Assembly: GCA_019117325.1 (NCBI GenBank)
Contig: DWZY01000321.1
Location: 1-5,364 of the forward strand
Source: Candidatus Brevibacterium intestinigallinarum
GTDB lineage: Bacteria; Actinomycetota; Actinomycetes; Actinomycetales; Brevibacteriaceae
Direction of reading: 5' to 3'
DNA length: 5,364 bases
Of the stretch, positions 1 to 5,268 are shown piece by piece. The position numbers and the translations under genes were made by a program. Each line of letters opens with the position of its first letter. Within the stretch, counting starts at the first letter, position 1. Under the pieces are notes generated by a model. The model was not told the DNA's origin. It was given only the letters and a program-made list of their open reading frames with translations, and did not search any database.

Positions 1-2
1 CC

Positions 3-1091
3 TTCCTCCGCCAGTTCGCGGAGGCGCTCGCGACCGTCTTCATCGCCTTCGCCTACCTGCAGGTGTTCGACGTGGGCTGGGAGGCCGTCGTCTGCACAGT
101 CCTGACGGCCTCGGTCGCGGTGTTCGTCGTCGCCGGCGTGTCCCCGCGCAATGTGGCCCGCCACTACCCGCTGCAGACGGCGCTGCTGCTGGGCGGCGCG
201 GTCTCCGGCCTGCGCGCCGCGCTGGGCCCCGTCGCCCTCGTCCTCGTGTGGCTGGGCAACATGCTCACTCCGGCGCGGGTGAGCGGGAAGGGCGCGCCGC
301 TGTCGGAGTCCCAGCTGCTCGACTACGTCGACCGGGCACAGGCCTCGGACATCATCGAGGACGTCGAGCGGACGATGATCGAGAACGTCATCTCGCTGGG
401 CGACACCCGCGCGTGGAAGATCATGGTCCCGCGCACGGACCTCGTGACGGTGGGAGCCGGCACCACGCTGGACGAGGCGATGGTGCTCTTCCTCCGGTCG
501 GGGTTCTCGCGGGTGCCGGTGACCGGCGAGGACGTCGACGACGTCCGCGGCTTCCTCTACCTCAAGGACATCGCCCGGCACCTGCACACGCGACCGGAGG
601 CCCGGACTCAGTCCGTCGAGGAGTTCGCGCGCCCCGCCCGGTTCGTGCCGGACACCAAGCTGGTCGACGAGCTGCTGAGCGAGATGCAGATGCAGAACAC
701 GCACGTCGCGGTCGTCGTCGACGAGTACGGCGGGACGGCCGGGATCGTGACGATCGAGGACATCGTCGAGGAGATCGTCGGCGAGATCGATGACGAATAC
801 GATGTGAGCGACGACGCGATCTGGGACGAGGACGGCACCGCGATCGTGAGCGCTCGCATGGACATCGACGACCTCGGGGAGCTGTTCGACGTGAAGATCG
901 AGGACGAGGACGTCTCGAGCGTGGGCGGACTCCTCCAGAAGCTGGTGGGCCGCGTGCCGATCGCCGGCTCGCACGCTTGCATCGCGGGGCTGCGCCTCGA
1001 GGCGATGCCCGGCGAGGGCCGCAGACACAGGATCACCCGGGTGCGCGTGGACGGCACCCGGATCAGGAACGCGCAGGAGGCAGGGGCATGA
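3..1091 (+). CDS. Hemolysin-family (CNNM/CBS/CorC) membrane protein, 5' end outside window
   Basis: An open frame runs without a stop from the left edge to TGA at 1089-1091, so 362 residues of a longer protein are visible. The N-terminal part carries at least two or three hydrophobic segments (about residues 6-20, 27-46 and 72-88), matching the end of a CNNM/DUF21 transmembrane domain. Two CBS domains follow. The first begins at the family-typical MVPRTD motif (about 141-146) and runs to about 192. The second covers about 210-262 and contains the DEYGG..G.VT.ED signature at 240-253. Acidic residues follow, then a CorC/HlyC C-terminal domain (about 270-350). Such proteins are inner-membrane proteins linked to Mg2+/Co2+ efflux or resistance; 'hemolysin' is a historical label and haemolysis is not implied. 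In many actinomycetes this gene lies between ybeY and era, and here era does follow directly. The internal GTG at 63 is not the true start because the frame and hydrophobicity continue upstream. The family call is secure; the transported ion is not known from sequence. Confidence 0.93.
   Translation, partial: FLRQFAEALATVFIAFAYLQVFDVGWEAVVCTVLTASVAVFVVAGVSPRNVARHYPLQTALLLGGAVSGLRAALGPVALVLVWLGNMLTPARVSGKGAPLSESQLLDYVDRAQASDIIEDVERTMIENVISLGDTRAWKIMVPRTDLVTVGAGTTLDEAMVLFLRSGFSRVPVTGEDVDDVRGFLYLKDIARHLHTRPEARTQSVEEFARPARFVPDTKLVDELLSEMQMQNTHVAVVVDEYGGTAGIVTIEDIVEEIVGEIDDEYDVSDDAIWDEDGTAIVSARMDIDDLGELFDVKIEDEDVSSVGGLLQKLVGRVPIAGSHACIAGLRLEAMPGEGRRHRITRVRVDGTRIRNAQEAGA
1075..1080 (+). promoter_or_regulatory. 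Shine-Dalgarno of era
   Basis: AGGAGG, a full anti-16S match, lies inside the last codons of the upstream gene and 7 bases before ATG 1088. It decides the era start in favour of 1088 over upstream in-frame starts such as ATG 977, which lie inside the preceding gene. Confidence 0.85.
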
Positions 1092-2113
1092 CGGACGGCA
1101 CGGAGAGCACGGACGGCACCGGCGGCACGGACGAGCGCTCGCTCGACGACCGCATCGCAGAGGCGCTGGGTCCCGGCGGCGGGTTCCGCACGGATGTCCC
1201 AGACACGTACCGGGCGGGGTTCGCGTGCCTGGTGGGCCGCCCGAACACGGGCAAGTCGACGCTCACGAATGCGCTCGTAGGCGAGAAGGTCGCGATCACC
1301 TCGGACAAGCCGCAGACCACGCGGCACACGGTCCGCGGCATCGTGCACGCGGACGACCACCAGCTCATCCTCGTCGACACACCCGGCCTGCACCGGCCGC
1401 GGACGCTGCTGGGGGAGCGGCTCAACGACCTCGTGGCCGCGACACTCGCCGAGGTCGACGTCATCGGCTTCTGCGTGCCCGCGGACGAGCAGCCCGGGCC
1501 GGGCGATCGGTACATCGCGGAGCAGCTGGCCCAGTTCGCCGGCCGCACGCCGGTCGTCGCTCTCGTGACGAAGACGGACCGCGTGTCGAAGGACGAGGTG
1601 GGCGCCGCCCTGCTGCGGACCTCCCAGCTGGGCGACTTCGCGGATGTCGTCCCGGTCTCCGCGGTCCAGGACTTCCAGGTCGACACCGTCGATGCCGTCC
1701 TGTCCGCGCACCTGCCGCTCTCACCGCCCCTGTACCCGGACGGCGACCTCACCGACGAGCCCGAGGCCGTCATGGTCGCGGAACTGGTCCGGGAAGCGGC
1801 CCTCGAGGGTGTGCGGGACGAGCTGCCCCACTCCCTGGCCGTCCAGGTCGAGGAGATGAACCCGCGCGAGGGCCGGCCGGAGGACAGGCCGCTGTGGGAC
1901 GTCCACGTGAACGTGTATGTCGAGCGGCCCAGCCAGAAGGCGATCATCATCGGACGGGGCGGATCACGGCTCAAGGAGATCGGATCGCGCGCCCGGCGGG
2001 GGATCGAGGCGCTGCTGGGCACACCGGTGTACCTCGACCTGCACGTCAAGGTGCTCAAGGACTGGCAGCGCGACCCGAAGGCGCTGGGGCGACTGGGCTT
2101 CGACTTCGCCTGA
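1088..2113 (+). CDS. era: GTPase Era, ribosome assembly factor
   Basis: This encodes a 341-residue Era GTPase, which binds the 3' end of 16S rRNA and helps 30S subunit maturation. The GTPase motifs appear in order: G1 GRPNTGKST at residues 50-58, the G2 region QTTRH at 76-80, G3 DTPG at 97-100, G4 as TKTD at 161-164 (replacing the NKxD of many bacteria) and G5 SA at 191-192. The C-terminal KH domain spans about 270-335, with its GxxG loop at 289-292 (GRGG) after the hydrophobic III, and the family-typical WQRDPKALGRLGF ending. The first 43 or so residues are an extra Thr/Asp/Gly-rich tail before the usual Era start near YRAGFACLVG, making the protein about 40 residues longer than E. coli Era. 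ATG 1088 overlaps the upstream TGA (ATGA) and has a strong Shine-Dalgarno sequence, so translational coupling with the CBS-domain gene is likely. No recO follows, although that is a common neighbour elsewhere. Confidence 0.97.
   Translation: MTDGTESTDGTGGTDERSLDDRIAEALGPGGGFRTDVPDTYRAGFACLVGRPNTGKSTLTNALVGEKVAITSDKPQTTRHTVRGIVHADDHQLILVDTPGLHRPRTLLGERLNDLVAATLAEVDVIGFCVPADEQPGPGDRYIAEQLAQFAGRTPVVALVTKTDRVSKDEVGAALLRTSQLGDFADVVPVSAVQDFQVDTVDAVLSAHLPLSPPLYPDGDLTDEPEAVMVAELVREAALEGVRDELPHSLAVQVEEMNPREGRPEDRPLWDVHVNVYVERPSQKAIIIGRGGSRLKEIGSRARRGIEALLGTPVYLDLHVKVLKDWQRDPKALGRLGFDFA
1091..1132 (+). repeat. 18-bp tandem repeat in the era 5' coding region
   Basis: Two 18-base units, 1091-1108 and 1109-1126, share their first 11 bases (ACGGACGGCAC) and are followed by a third partial copy (ACGGAC, 1127-1132). 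They encode TDGTES, TDGTGG and TDE in the low-complexity tail of Era. The repeat explains part of the extra N-terminal length. Confidence 0.7.
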
Positions 2114-2126
2114 CGGACGGCCCCGC

Positions 2127-2142
2127 GCGGCGGAGACGCCGC
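2127..2142 (+). terminator. Small hairpin after era, weak terminator candidate
   Basis: GCGGCG (2127-2132) pairs perfectly with CGCCGC (2137-2142) around a GAGA loop of the stable GNRA type, beginning 14 bases after the era stop. No T-run follows, so it may only partly terminate, or may mark an mRNA 3' end. Its position before a candidate promoter fits a transcription-unit boundary. Confidence 0.35.
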
Positions 2143-2180
2143 TCCTGTCGGATCGCTGGGAGTCACGTGCCAGGGATCTG

Positions 2181-2195
2181 TATGCTTGACGCTCG
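2181..2195 (+). promoter_or_regulatory. Candidate promoter for the zapE-like gene, leaderless
   Basis: TATGCT (2181-2186) fits the actinobacterial -10 pattern TAnnnT and lies 8 bases before GTG 2195, so the transcript could begin at or very near the start codon. No convincing -35 box is seen at the expected 2157-2163 (reads GGGAGT-like). No Shine-Dalgarno sequence precedes the GTG, which agrees with a leaderless mRNA. A palindromic CACGTG lies just upstream (2164-2169). Confidence 0.45.
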
Positions 2196-3217
2196 TGAGC
2201 ACCGCCCAGATCATCCACCTCGCAGAGTCCGACCCGCGCATCTCGCCGGATGAGCTGATCGACGGGCTCGTCCCGCCGCCGCAGTTCGAGGACGTGTCCT
2301 TCGACAGCTATCGGCCGGATCCCGCCCAGCCCACCCAGTCGCAGGCGCGCGACACGCTGCGCGACTTCGTCGCACCCCAGGGCGGTTCGTCGGGCCTGCT
2401 GGGACGGATCTTCGGCGGAGGGCGGAAGAATCGATCGCGGGGTGTCTACCTGGACGGCGGCTACGGCGTCGGGAAGACGCACCTGTTGGCCTCCGCGTGG
2501 CACGCGAGCGAGAAGCCGGCGACGTTCGGCACGTTCGTCGAGTACACGAACCTCATCGGCGCGCTGGGCTTCGTCCGCGCCCGCGACGAGCTCTCGCAGA
2601 TGCGCCTCGTGTGCATCGACGAGTTCGAGCTGGATGATCCTGGTGACACGGTCATGATGTCGCGCCTCATGCGCGAGCTCACGGATGCGGGTGTGCGGAT
2701 CGTCGCGACGTCCAACACCCTGCCCGGCGCACTGGGCCAGGGGCGCTTCGCGGCGCAGGACTTCCTGCGCGAGATCCAGGCGCTCTCGGACCAGTTCACC
2801 ATCATCTCGATCGACGGCGACGACTACCGCGCACGCGGACTGCCGCAGCCGCCGGAGCCTTGCACGCCGGAGCAGCTGGACGAGCGACTGGGGCGGATCC
2901 ACGGCACGGTCGCCCGCGACCCGTTCTCGGACGCGGTCACCCACCTGTCCACGGTGCACCCCTCGCGGTACGGGCGGATGCTGGACGGCGTGGACGCCGT
3001 CGTGTGGGACGACGTGACGACGATCGAGAACGAGGGCGTCGCCCTGCGGTTCGTCGCGCTCGTCGACCGGATGTACGACCGCGACATCACCGTTCTGTCC
3101 AGCGGCGAGCGCCTGGACGGCGTCTTCACCGACGACATGGTCGCGGGCGGCTACCGCAAGAAGTACCTGCGCTGCCTGTCGCGGCTGACGGCCCTGGCAC
3201 ACAAGGCGGACGACTGA
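2195..3217 (+). CDS. zapE: AFG1/ZapE-like P-loop ATPase
   Basis: A 340-residue ATPase of the AFG1 family, called ZapE in proteobacteria, where it associates with the division ring; mitochondrial homologues assist turnover of respiratory-chain subunits. The role in actinomycetes is not established. Visible motifs are Walker A within LDGGYGVGKTHL (about 86-97, GVGKT at 91-95), Walker B LVCIDEFEL (138-146, with D142-E143), a sensor-1-like ATSN (171-174), the family-typical region with IDGDDYR (206-212), and RYGRMLDGVDAVVWDDV later (259-274). The C-terminal YDRDITVLSS..RLD..F segment is also characteristic. A Gly/Arg/Lys-rich stretch (about 63-82) lies just before the P-loop. GTG 2195 is preferred over TTG 2186 because a -10 box overlaps the latter, and the product then opens MSTAQIIHL. 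The ppk2 gene follows after 11 bases, so co-transcription is likely. The family is certain; the symbol rests on homology. Confidence 0.88.
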   Translation: MSTAQIIHLAESDPRISPDELIDGLVPPPQFEDVSFDSYRPDPAQPTQSQARDTLRDFVAPQGGSSGLLGRIFGGGRKNRSRGVYLDGGYGVGKTHLLASAWHASEKPATFGTFVEYTNLIGALGFVRARDELSQMRLVCIDEFELDDPGDTVMMSRLMRELTDAGVRIVATSNTLPGALGQGRFAAQDFLREIQALSDQFTIISIDGDDYRARGLPQPPEPCTPEQLDERLGRIHGTVARDPFSDAVTHLSTVHPSRYGRMLDGVDAVVWDDVTTIENEGVALRFVALVDRMYDRDITVLSSGERLDGVFTDDMVAGGYRKKYLRCLSRLTALAHKADD

Positions 3218-3218
3218 C

Positions 3219-3224
3219 GGAGGA
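3219..3224 (+). promoter_or_regulatory. Shine-Dalgarno of ppk2
   Basis: GGAGGA starts one base after the upstream stop codon and ends 4 bases before ATG 3229. It supports that start, and reinitiation by ribosomes finishing the ATPase gene is plausible. Confidence 0.75.
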
Positions 3225-3228
3225 CCGC

Positions 3229-4119
3229 ATGACGGAATCGACCGGACCCCTCACGGATCCCGCGGGGCTGGCTGCGGCGCTGCGCTTCGACCCGGAGAGC
3301 GGCTTCGCAGGTGTCGACCCGCACTCCACCCCGGGCTTCGACGGGAAGAAGTCAGACGGTCGGTCGGCGCAGGACGCTGACGCGCCGCTCATCCGCAGCG
3401 CGCAGGAGTGCCTCCACGCGAATGCGCTGGCACCCGATGGTGCCCGGCGCGCCCTCGTCCTGGTCCTCCAGGGGCGCGATGCAGCCGGCAAGGGCGGGGT
3501 CGTGCGGCACCTCTCCGGGACTGTGGGCCCGCATGGGCTGCAGACGACCGCGTTCGGCGTGCCCACGGACGAGGAGGCCTCCCACCACTTCCTGTGGCGC
3601 GTGCAGCGCCGCATCCCGCCGTGGGGACGGATCGCGGTGTTCGACCGCTCCCACTACGAGGACATCCTCGCCGTCCGCATGCACGAGCTCGCTCCCCGCT
3701 CCGTGTGGGAGCCGCGCTACGAGACGATCACCGAGTTCGAGGAGGGCCTCGTCCTCAACGGCATCGACGTCGTCAAGATCATGCTGACGGTGTCGCAGGA
3801 CGAGCAGGCGGAGCGCCTGCGGGAGCGCATCGTCATCCCGGAGAAGGCGTGGAAGCACTCCGCCTCGGACCTGGAGGACCGGCTGCGCTGGCACGAGTAC
3901 TCGGAGGCGTTCGAGGACGTCCTGCACCGCACGGACAGCGACTCCGCGCCGTGGTACGTCGTGCCGTCGGACCGCAAGTGGTACGCGCGCTGGGCCGTGG
4001 GCAGGATCCTCCTCCACCACCTGGAGGCGATGGACCTTGCCTTCCCGCCGGCGGACTTCGACCGCGATGCGGCACTGGCCGCCCTCGAGGACTCCGCTCG
4101 CACGATCGCGGCGGACTGA
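3229..4119 (+). CDS. ppk2: PPK2-family polyphosphate:nucleotide phosphotransferase
   Basis: A 296-residue soluble cytoplasmic PPK2 enzyme, which transfers phosphate between polyphosphate and nucleotides. Walker A is GRDAAGKGG at 82-90, preceded by the strand LVLVLQ. GVPTDEEASHHFLWRVQRRIP (split here: GVPTDEE 110-116, FLWRVQ 121-126) and the Walker B-like FDRSHYED at 138-145 follow. The lid region has RERIVIPEKAWKH (198-210), then DLEDR (214-218) and APWYVVP..RKWYARW (240-255). The SHYED form and the overall pattern recall the branch related to class III enzymes that use AMP and ADP, rather than the SWYNR form of class I; this comparison is from memory of the family, so substrate preference is inferred. 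The first 75 residues form the usual N-terminal region. Coupling to the ATPase gene is suggested by the 11-base gap. A bidirectional hairpin follows 24 bases after the stop. Confidence 0.93.
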   Translation: MTESTGPLTDPAGLAAALRFDPESGFAGVDPHSTPGFDGKKSDGRSAQDADAPLIRSAQECLHANALAPDGARRALVLVLQGRDAAGKGGVVRHLSGTVGPHGLQTTAFGVPTDEEASHHFLWRVQRRIPPWGRIAVFDRSHYEDILAVRMHELAPRSVWEPRYETITEFEEGLVLNGIDVVKIMLTVSQDEQAERLRERIVIPEKAWKHSASDLEDRLRWHEYSEAFEDVLHRTDSDSAPWYVVPSDRKWYARWAVGRILLHHLEAMDLAFPPADFDRDAALAALEDSARTIAAD

Positions 4120-4143
4120 CGTCCGCGCTGGCTCGACGTCACC

Positions 4144-4170
4144 GCGGGACTGGCCTCAGCCCAGTCCCGT
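4144..4170. terminator. Bidirectional terminator between convergent genes
   Basis: CGGGACTGG (4145-4153) pairs perfectly with CCAGTCCCG (4161-4169) around a 7-base loop, with one more G-T pair outside. It lies 24 bases beyond the ppk2 stop and overlaps the last codons of the minus-strand gene, whose TGA (4158-4156) is in the loop. There is no clear T-run on either strand, as is common in high-GC actinomycetes. Confidence 0.7.
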
Positions 4171-4629
4171 CCATTCAGGCACCCATGCGGCCGGGACCCA
4201 GTCCGGCAGGCCGATGAGGAGCAGGACGAGCCAGACAGCTCCCACGACGCACGCGCACGTCGCGAGTCCCAGTGAGGCGCCCACGGTCCAGTGGCTCGCC
4301 GCGACCCAGCGCGTCCACGCCCGCAGGCGCGCCTGGGCGAAGCGCAGGAGGCGCCGGGCGAACGCGAACTCCGAGGCGATGATCGCGACGCCCGTCAGCA
4401 CGATGAGCCACCCGGGACCCGGGAGCGGGACGAGGATGAGGCCCACGACGATGATGAGCGCGCCCAGCGCGCCGATCGTCGCGCGATACACGCGAGCCGT
4501 GTGGGGGCGCTCGTCCAGCCGTGTGCGCCAGCGCAGGTATCCCAGTCGCGTGCGGCGGAACCACGGCCTGCCCTGCTTGTGGCTGCGGGACAGCCATCCC
4601 TCCGGCCTCTCCGGCCTCCTGTCGTTCAC
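4156..4629 (-). CDS. TIGR02611-type (PGPGW) small membrane protein
   Basis: A 157-residue membrane protein with the signature PLPGPGW (68-74) between two hydrophobic helices (about 50-68 and 71-90), which defines the PGPGW family (PF09656/TIGR02611-type). A third long hydrophobic stretch covers about 114-142. The first 48 residues are highly basic and hydrophilic, suggesting a cytoplasmic N-terminus, and the tail is short and Trp-rich. The function of the family is unknown. I chose GTG 4629 rather than ATG 4686 because a TAGACT -10 box lies 7 bases upstream, the extra 19 residues are not family-like, and no Shine-Dalgarno sequence is seen before 4686. In other actinomycetes a member of this family is found not far from thrS, which fits the context here. 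It is monocistronic and convergent with ppk2. Confidence 0.85.
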   Translation of the reverse strand: MNDRRPERPEGWLSRSHKQGRPWFRRTRLGYLRWRTRLDERPHTARVYRATIGALGALIIVVGLILVPLPGPGWLIVLTGVAIIASEFAFARRLLRFAQARLRAWTRWVAASHWTVGASLGLATCACVVGAVWLVLLLIGLPDWVPAAWVPEWTGLG

Positions 4630-4636
4630 ATTCCGG

Positions 4637-4642
4637 AGTCTA
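4637..4642 (-). promoter_or_regulatory. -10 box for the PGPGW membrane protein gene, leaderless
   Basis: On the minus strand TAGACT (4642 to 4637) is 7 bases before GTG 4629, placing the transcription start at or beside the start codon. No good -35 is visible 17-18 bases upstream. The identical hexamer recurs before the last gene of the window. Confidence 0.55.
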
Positions 4643-4696
4643 GGGACGGATCCTGGTCGCCGCTCCCAGCATGTGACGAGGGCCACTCGATCTCGA

Positions 4697-4726
4697 TTGG
4701 ACTTGGCCAGGAGGGCCGTGTAGATT
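4697..4726 (+). promoter_or_regulatory. Promoter of the tRNA operon
   Basis: TTGGAC (4697-4702) and TAGATT (4721-4726) are separated by 18 bases, the best -35/-10 pair in the window. Transcription is expected to start near 4733, about 46 bases before tRNA-Gly. The promoter is divergent from that of the membrane protein gene, with the two -10 boxes about 80 bases apart. Confidence 0.7.
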
Positions 4727-4760
4727 TACTTCTCGTTGCGGGGGAACAGCCCGGAACACA

Positions 4761-4776
4761 GGAAGCGGAAGCTTCC
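4761..4776 (+). other. Leader hairpin before tRNA-Gly
   Basis: GGAAGC (4761-4766) pairs with GCTTCC (4771-4776) around a GGAA tetraloop of the GNRA type, ending 2 bases before the mature tRNA-Gly 5' end. It may help define the RNase P substrate or be incidental. Confidence 0.45.
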
Positions 4777-4778
4777 AC

Positions 4779-4851
4779 GCGGATGTGGCTCAGCTGGTAG
4801 AGCATCACCTTGCCAAGGTGAGGGTCGCGGGTTCGAGTCCCGTCATCCGCT
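4779..4851 (+). tRNA. tRNA-Gly(GCC)
   Basis: A complete 73-base cloverleaf. The 7-bp acceptor stem pairs GCGGATG with CATCCGC (4844-4850), discriminator T at 4851. The D stem is GCTC/GAGC, and the anticodon stem TCACC/GGTGA encloses loop TTGCCAA with anticodon GCC at 4812-4814. The T loop is TTCGAGT between 5-bp arms with one G-T pair. No CCA is encoded. The tRNA reads GGC and GGT codons, which dominate glycine coding in the neighbouring genes. It is the first gene of the operon. Confidence 0.98.
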
Positions 4852-4874
4852 CGGAGACAGGTCAACCGTCCCAC

Positions 4875-4945
4875 GGTGGAGTGGCCGAGAGGCGAGGCAG
4901 CGGCCTGCAAAGCCGTATACGGGGGTTCGAATCCCCTCTCCACCT
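4875..4945 (+). tRNA. tRNA-Cys(GCA)
   Basis: A complete 71-base cloverleaf. The acceptor GGTGGAG pairs with CTCCACC (4938-4944), with the discriminator T at 4945 that CysRS typically requires. The anticodon stem GCGGC/GCCGT encloses loop CTGCAAA with anticodon GCA at 4907-4909. The T loop is TTCGAAT. No CCA is encoded. It lies 23 bases after tRNA-Gly. Confidence 0.98.
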
Positions 4946-4952
4946 CGCTCAG

Positions 4953-4964
4953 GCCCTCCGGGGC
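4953..4964 (+). other. Hairpin between tRNA-Cys and tRNA-Val
   Basis: GCCC (4953-4956) pairs with GGGC (4961-4964) around TCCG, a UNCG-type tetraloop, filling most of the 22-base spacer. A short extra CTC/GAG pairing flanks it. Confidence 0.35.
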
Positions 4965-4967
4965 AGA

Positions 4968-5039
4968 GCGCGATTGGCGCAGGGGTAGCGCGCTTCCTTC
5001 ACACGGAAGAGGTCACTGGTTCGATCCCAGTATCGCGCA
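4968..5039 (+). tRNA. tRNA-Val(CAC)
   Basis: A complete 72-base cloverleaf. The acceptor GCGCGAT pairs with ATCGCGC (5032-5038), discriminator A at 5039. The D stem is GCGC/GCGC. The anticodon stem CTTCC/GGAAG encloses loop TTCACAC with anticodon CAC at 5000-5002. The T loop is TTCGATC. No CCA is encoded. It decodes GTG, an abundant valine codon in this genome. Confidence 0.97.
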
Positions 5040-5040
5040 C

Positions 5041-5056
5041 GGCGGAGTGATCCGCC
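5041..5056 (+). other. Hairpin between the two tRNA-Val genes
   Basis: GGCGGA (5041-5046) pairs with TCCGCC (5051-5056) around a GTGA tetraloop of the GNRA type, starting 2 bases after tRNA-Val(CAC). A second stem, GCACC/GGTGC (5058-5062/5070-5074), follows. No T-run is present, so termination before the second tRNA-Val looks unlikely. It may act in 3' processing. Confidence 0.4.
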
Positions 5057-5106
5057 CGCACCGGTCTCAGGTGCAGAGATACACAGCAGCAACGCCTGCA
5101 CAACAG

Positions 5107-5178
5107 GCGCGATTGGCGCAGCGGTAGCGCGCTTCCCTGACACGGAAGAGGTCACTGGTTCGATCCCAGTATCGCGCA
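5107..5178 (+). tRNA. tRNA-Val(GAC)
   Basis: A complete 72-base cloverleaf with the same acceptor, D and T arms as the upstream tRNA-Val. The loop CTGACAC carries anticodon GAC at 5139-5141, discriminator A at 5178, no encoded CCA. It reads GTC and GTT codons, so together the pair covers three of four valine codons. It is the last gene of the operon. Confidence 0.97.
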
Positions 5179-5185
5179 CACAGAA

Positions 5186-5215
5186 GAAGGGCCCCCGGGA
5201 GACCGGGGGCCCTTC
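5186..5215 (+). terminator. Terminator of the tRNA operon
   Basis: A perfect 13-bp stem pairs 5186-5198 with 5203-5215 around a GAGA tetraloop (GNRA type), beginning 7 bases after the last tRNA. The stem is nearly all G-C. Only a short mixed tract follows instead of a T-run, typical of high-GC intrinsic terminators. Confidence 0.9.
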
Positions 5216-5260
5216 GCATTCACCCATTCCCAGCGGACCCGTGACCGGTCCTCCACGCGT

Positions 5261-5266
5261 TAGACT
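5261..5266 (+). promoter_or_regulatory. -10 box of the thrS-like gene
   Basis: TAGACT fits TAnnnT and is identical to the -10 before the membrane protein gene. It lies 45 bases past the tRNA terminator. The expected transcription start is near 5272-5273. The -35 is weak: the best candidate, GTGACC at 5241-5246, is only 14 bases away. Confidence 0.55.
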
Positions 5267-5268
5267 CG

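Larger units (their letters stand above)
4968..5178 (+). repeat. Near-identical tRNA-Val direct repeat
   Basis: The 72-base units at 4968-5039 and 5107-5178 differ at only three positions: one in the D loop (G/C), position 32 (T/C) and the anticodon wobble base (C/G). The repeat period is 139 bases. The spacer is not duplicated, so the identity is confined to the mature tRNA. Confidence 0.9.

Noticed and set aside
608..3202. Long minus-strand open frames antisense to the CBS-domain gene, era and the ATPase gene
   Set aside because: They are shadows produced by third-position GC bias: they overlap well-supported genes, are Arg/Ala/Ser-rich and show no family motifs.
4626..4943. Minus-strand open frame over tRNA-Gly and tRNA-Cys with a DDGTRTRDPHLG-like peptide
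   Set aside because: This is a well-known spurious protein type, the antisense translation of tRNA genes.
4037..5050. Plus-strand open frames across the membrane protein gene and tRNA operon
   Set aside because: They run antisense to a recognised gene or through four tRNAs, without start signals or family resemblance.
4968..5178. tRNA-associated integration site or mobile element at the valine tRNA repeat
   Set aside because: The duplicate is a full functional tRNA with a different anticodon, and no integrase or foreign DNA lies between or beside the copies.
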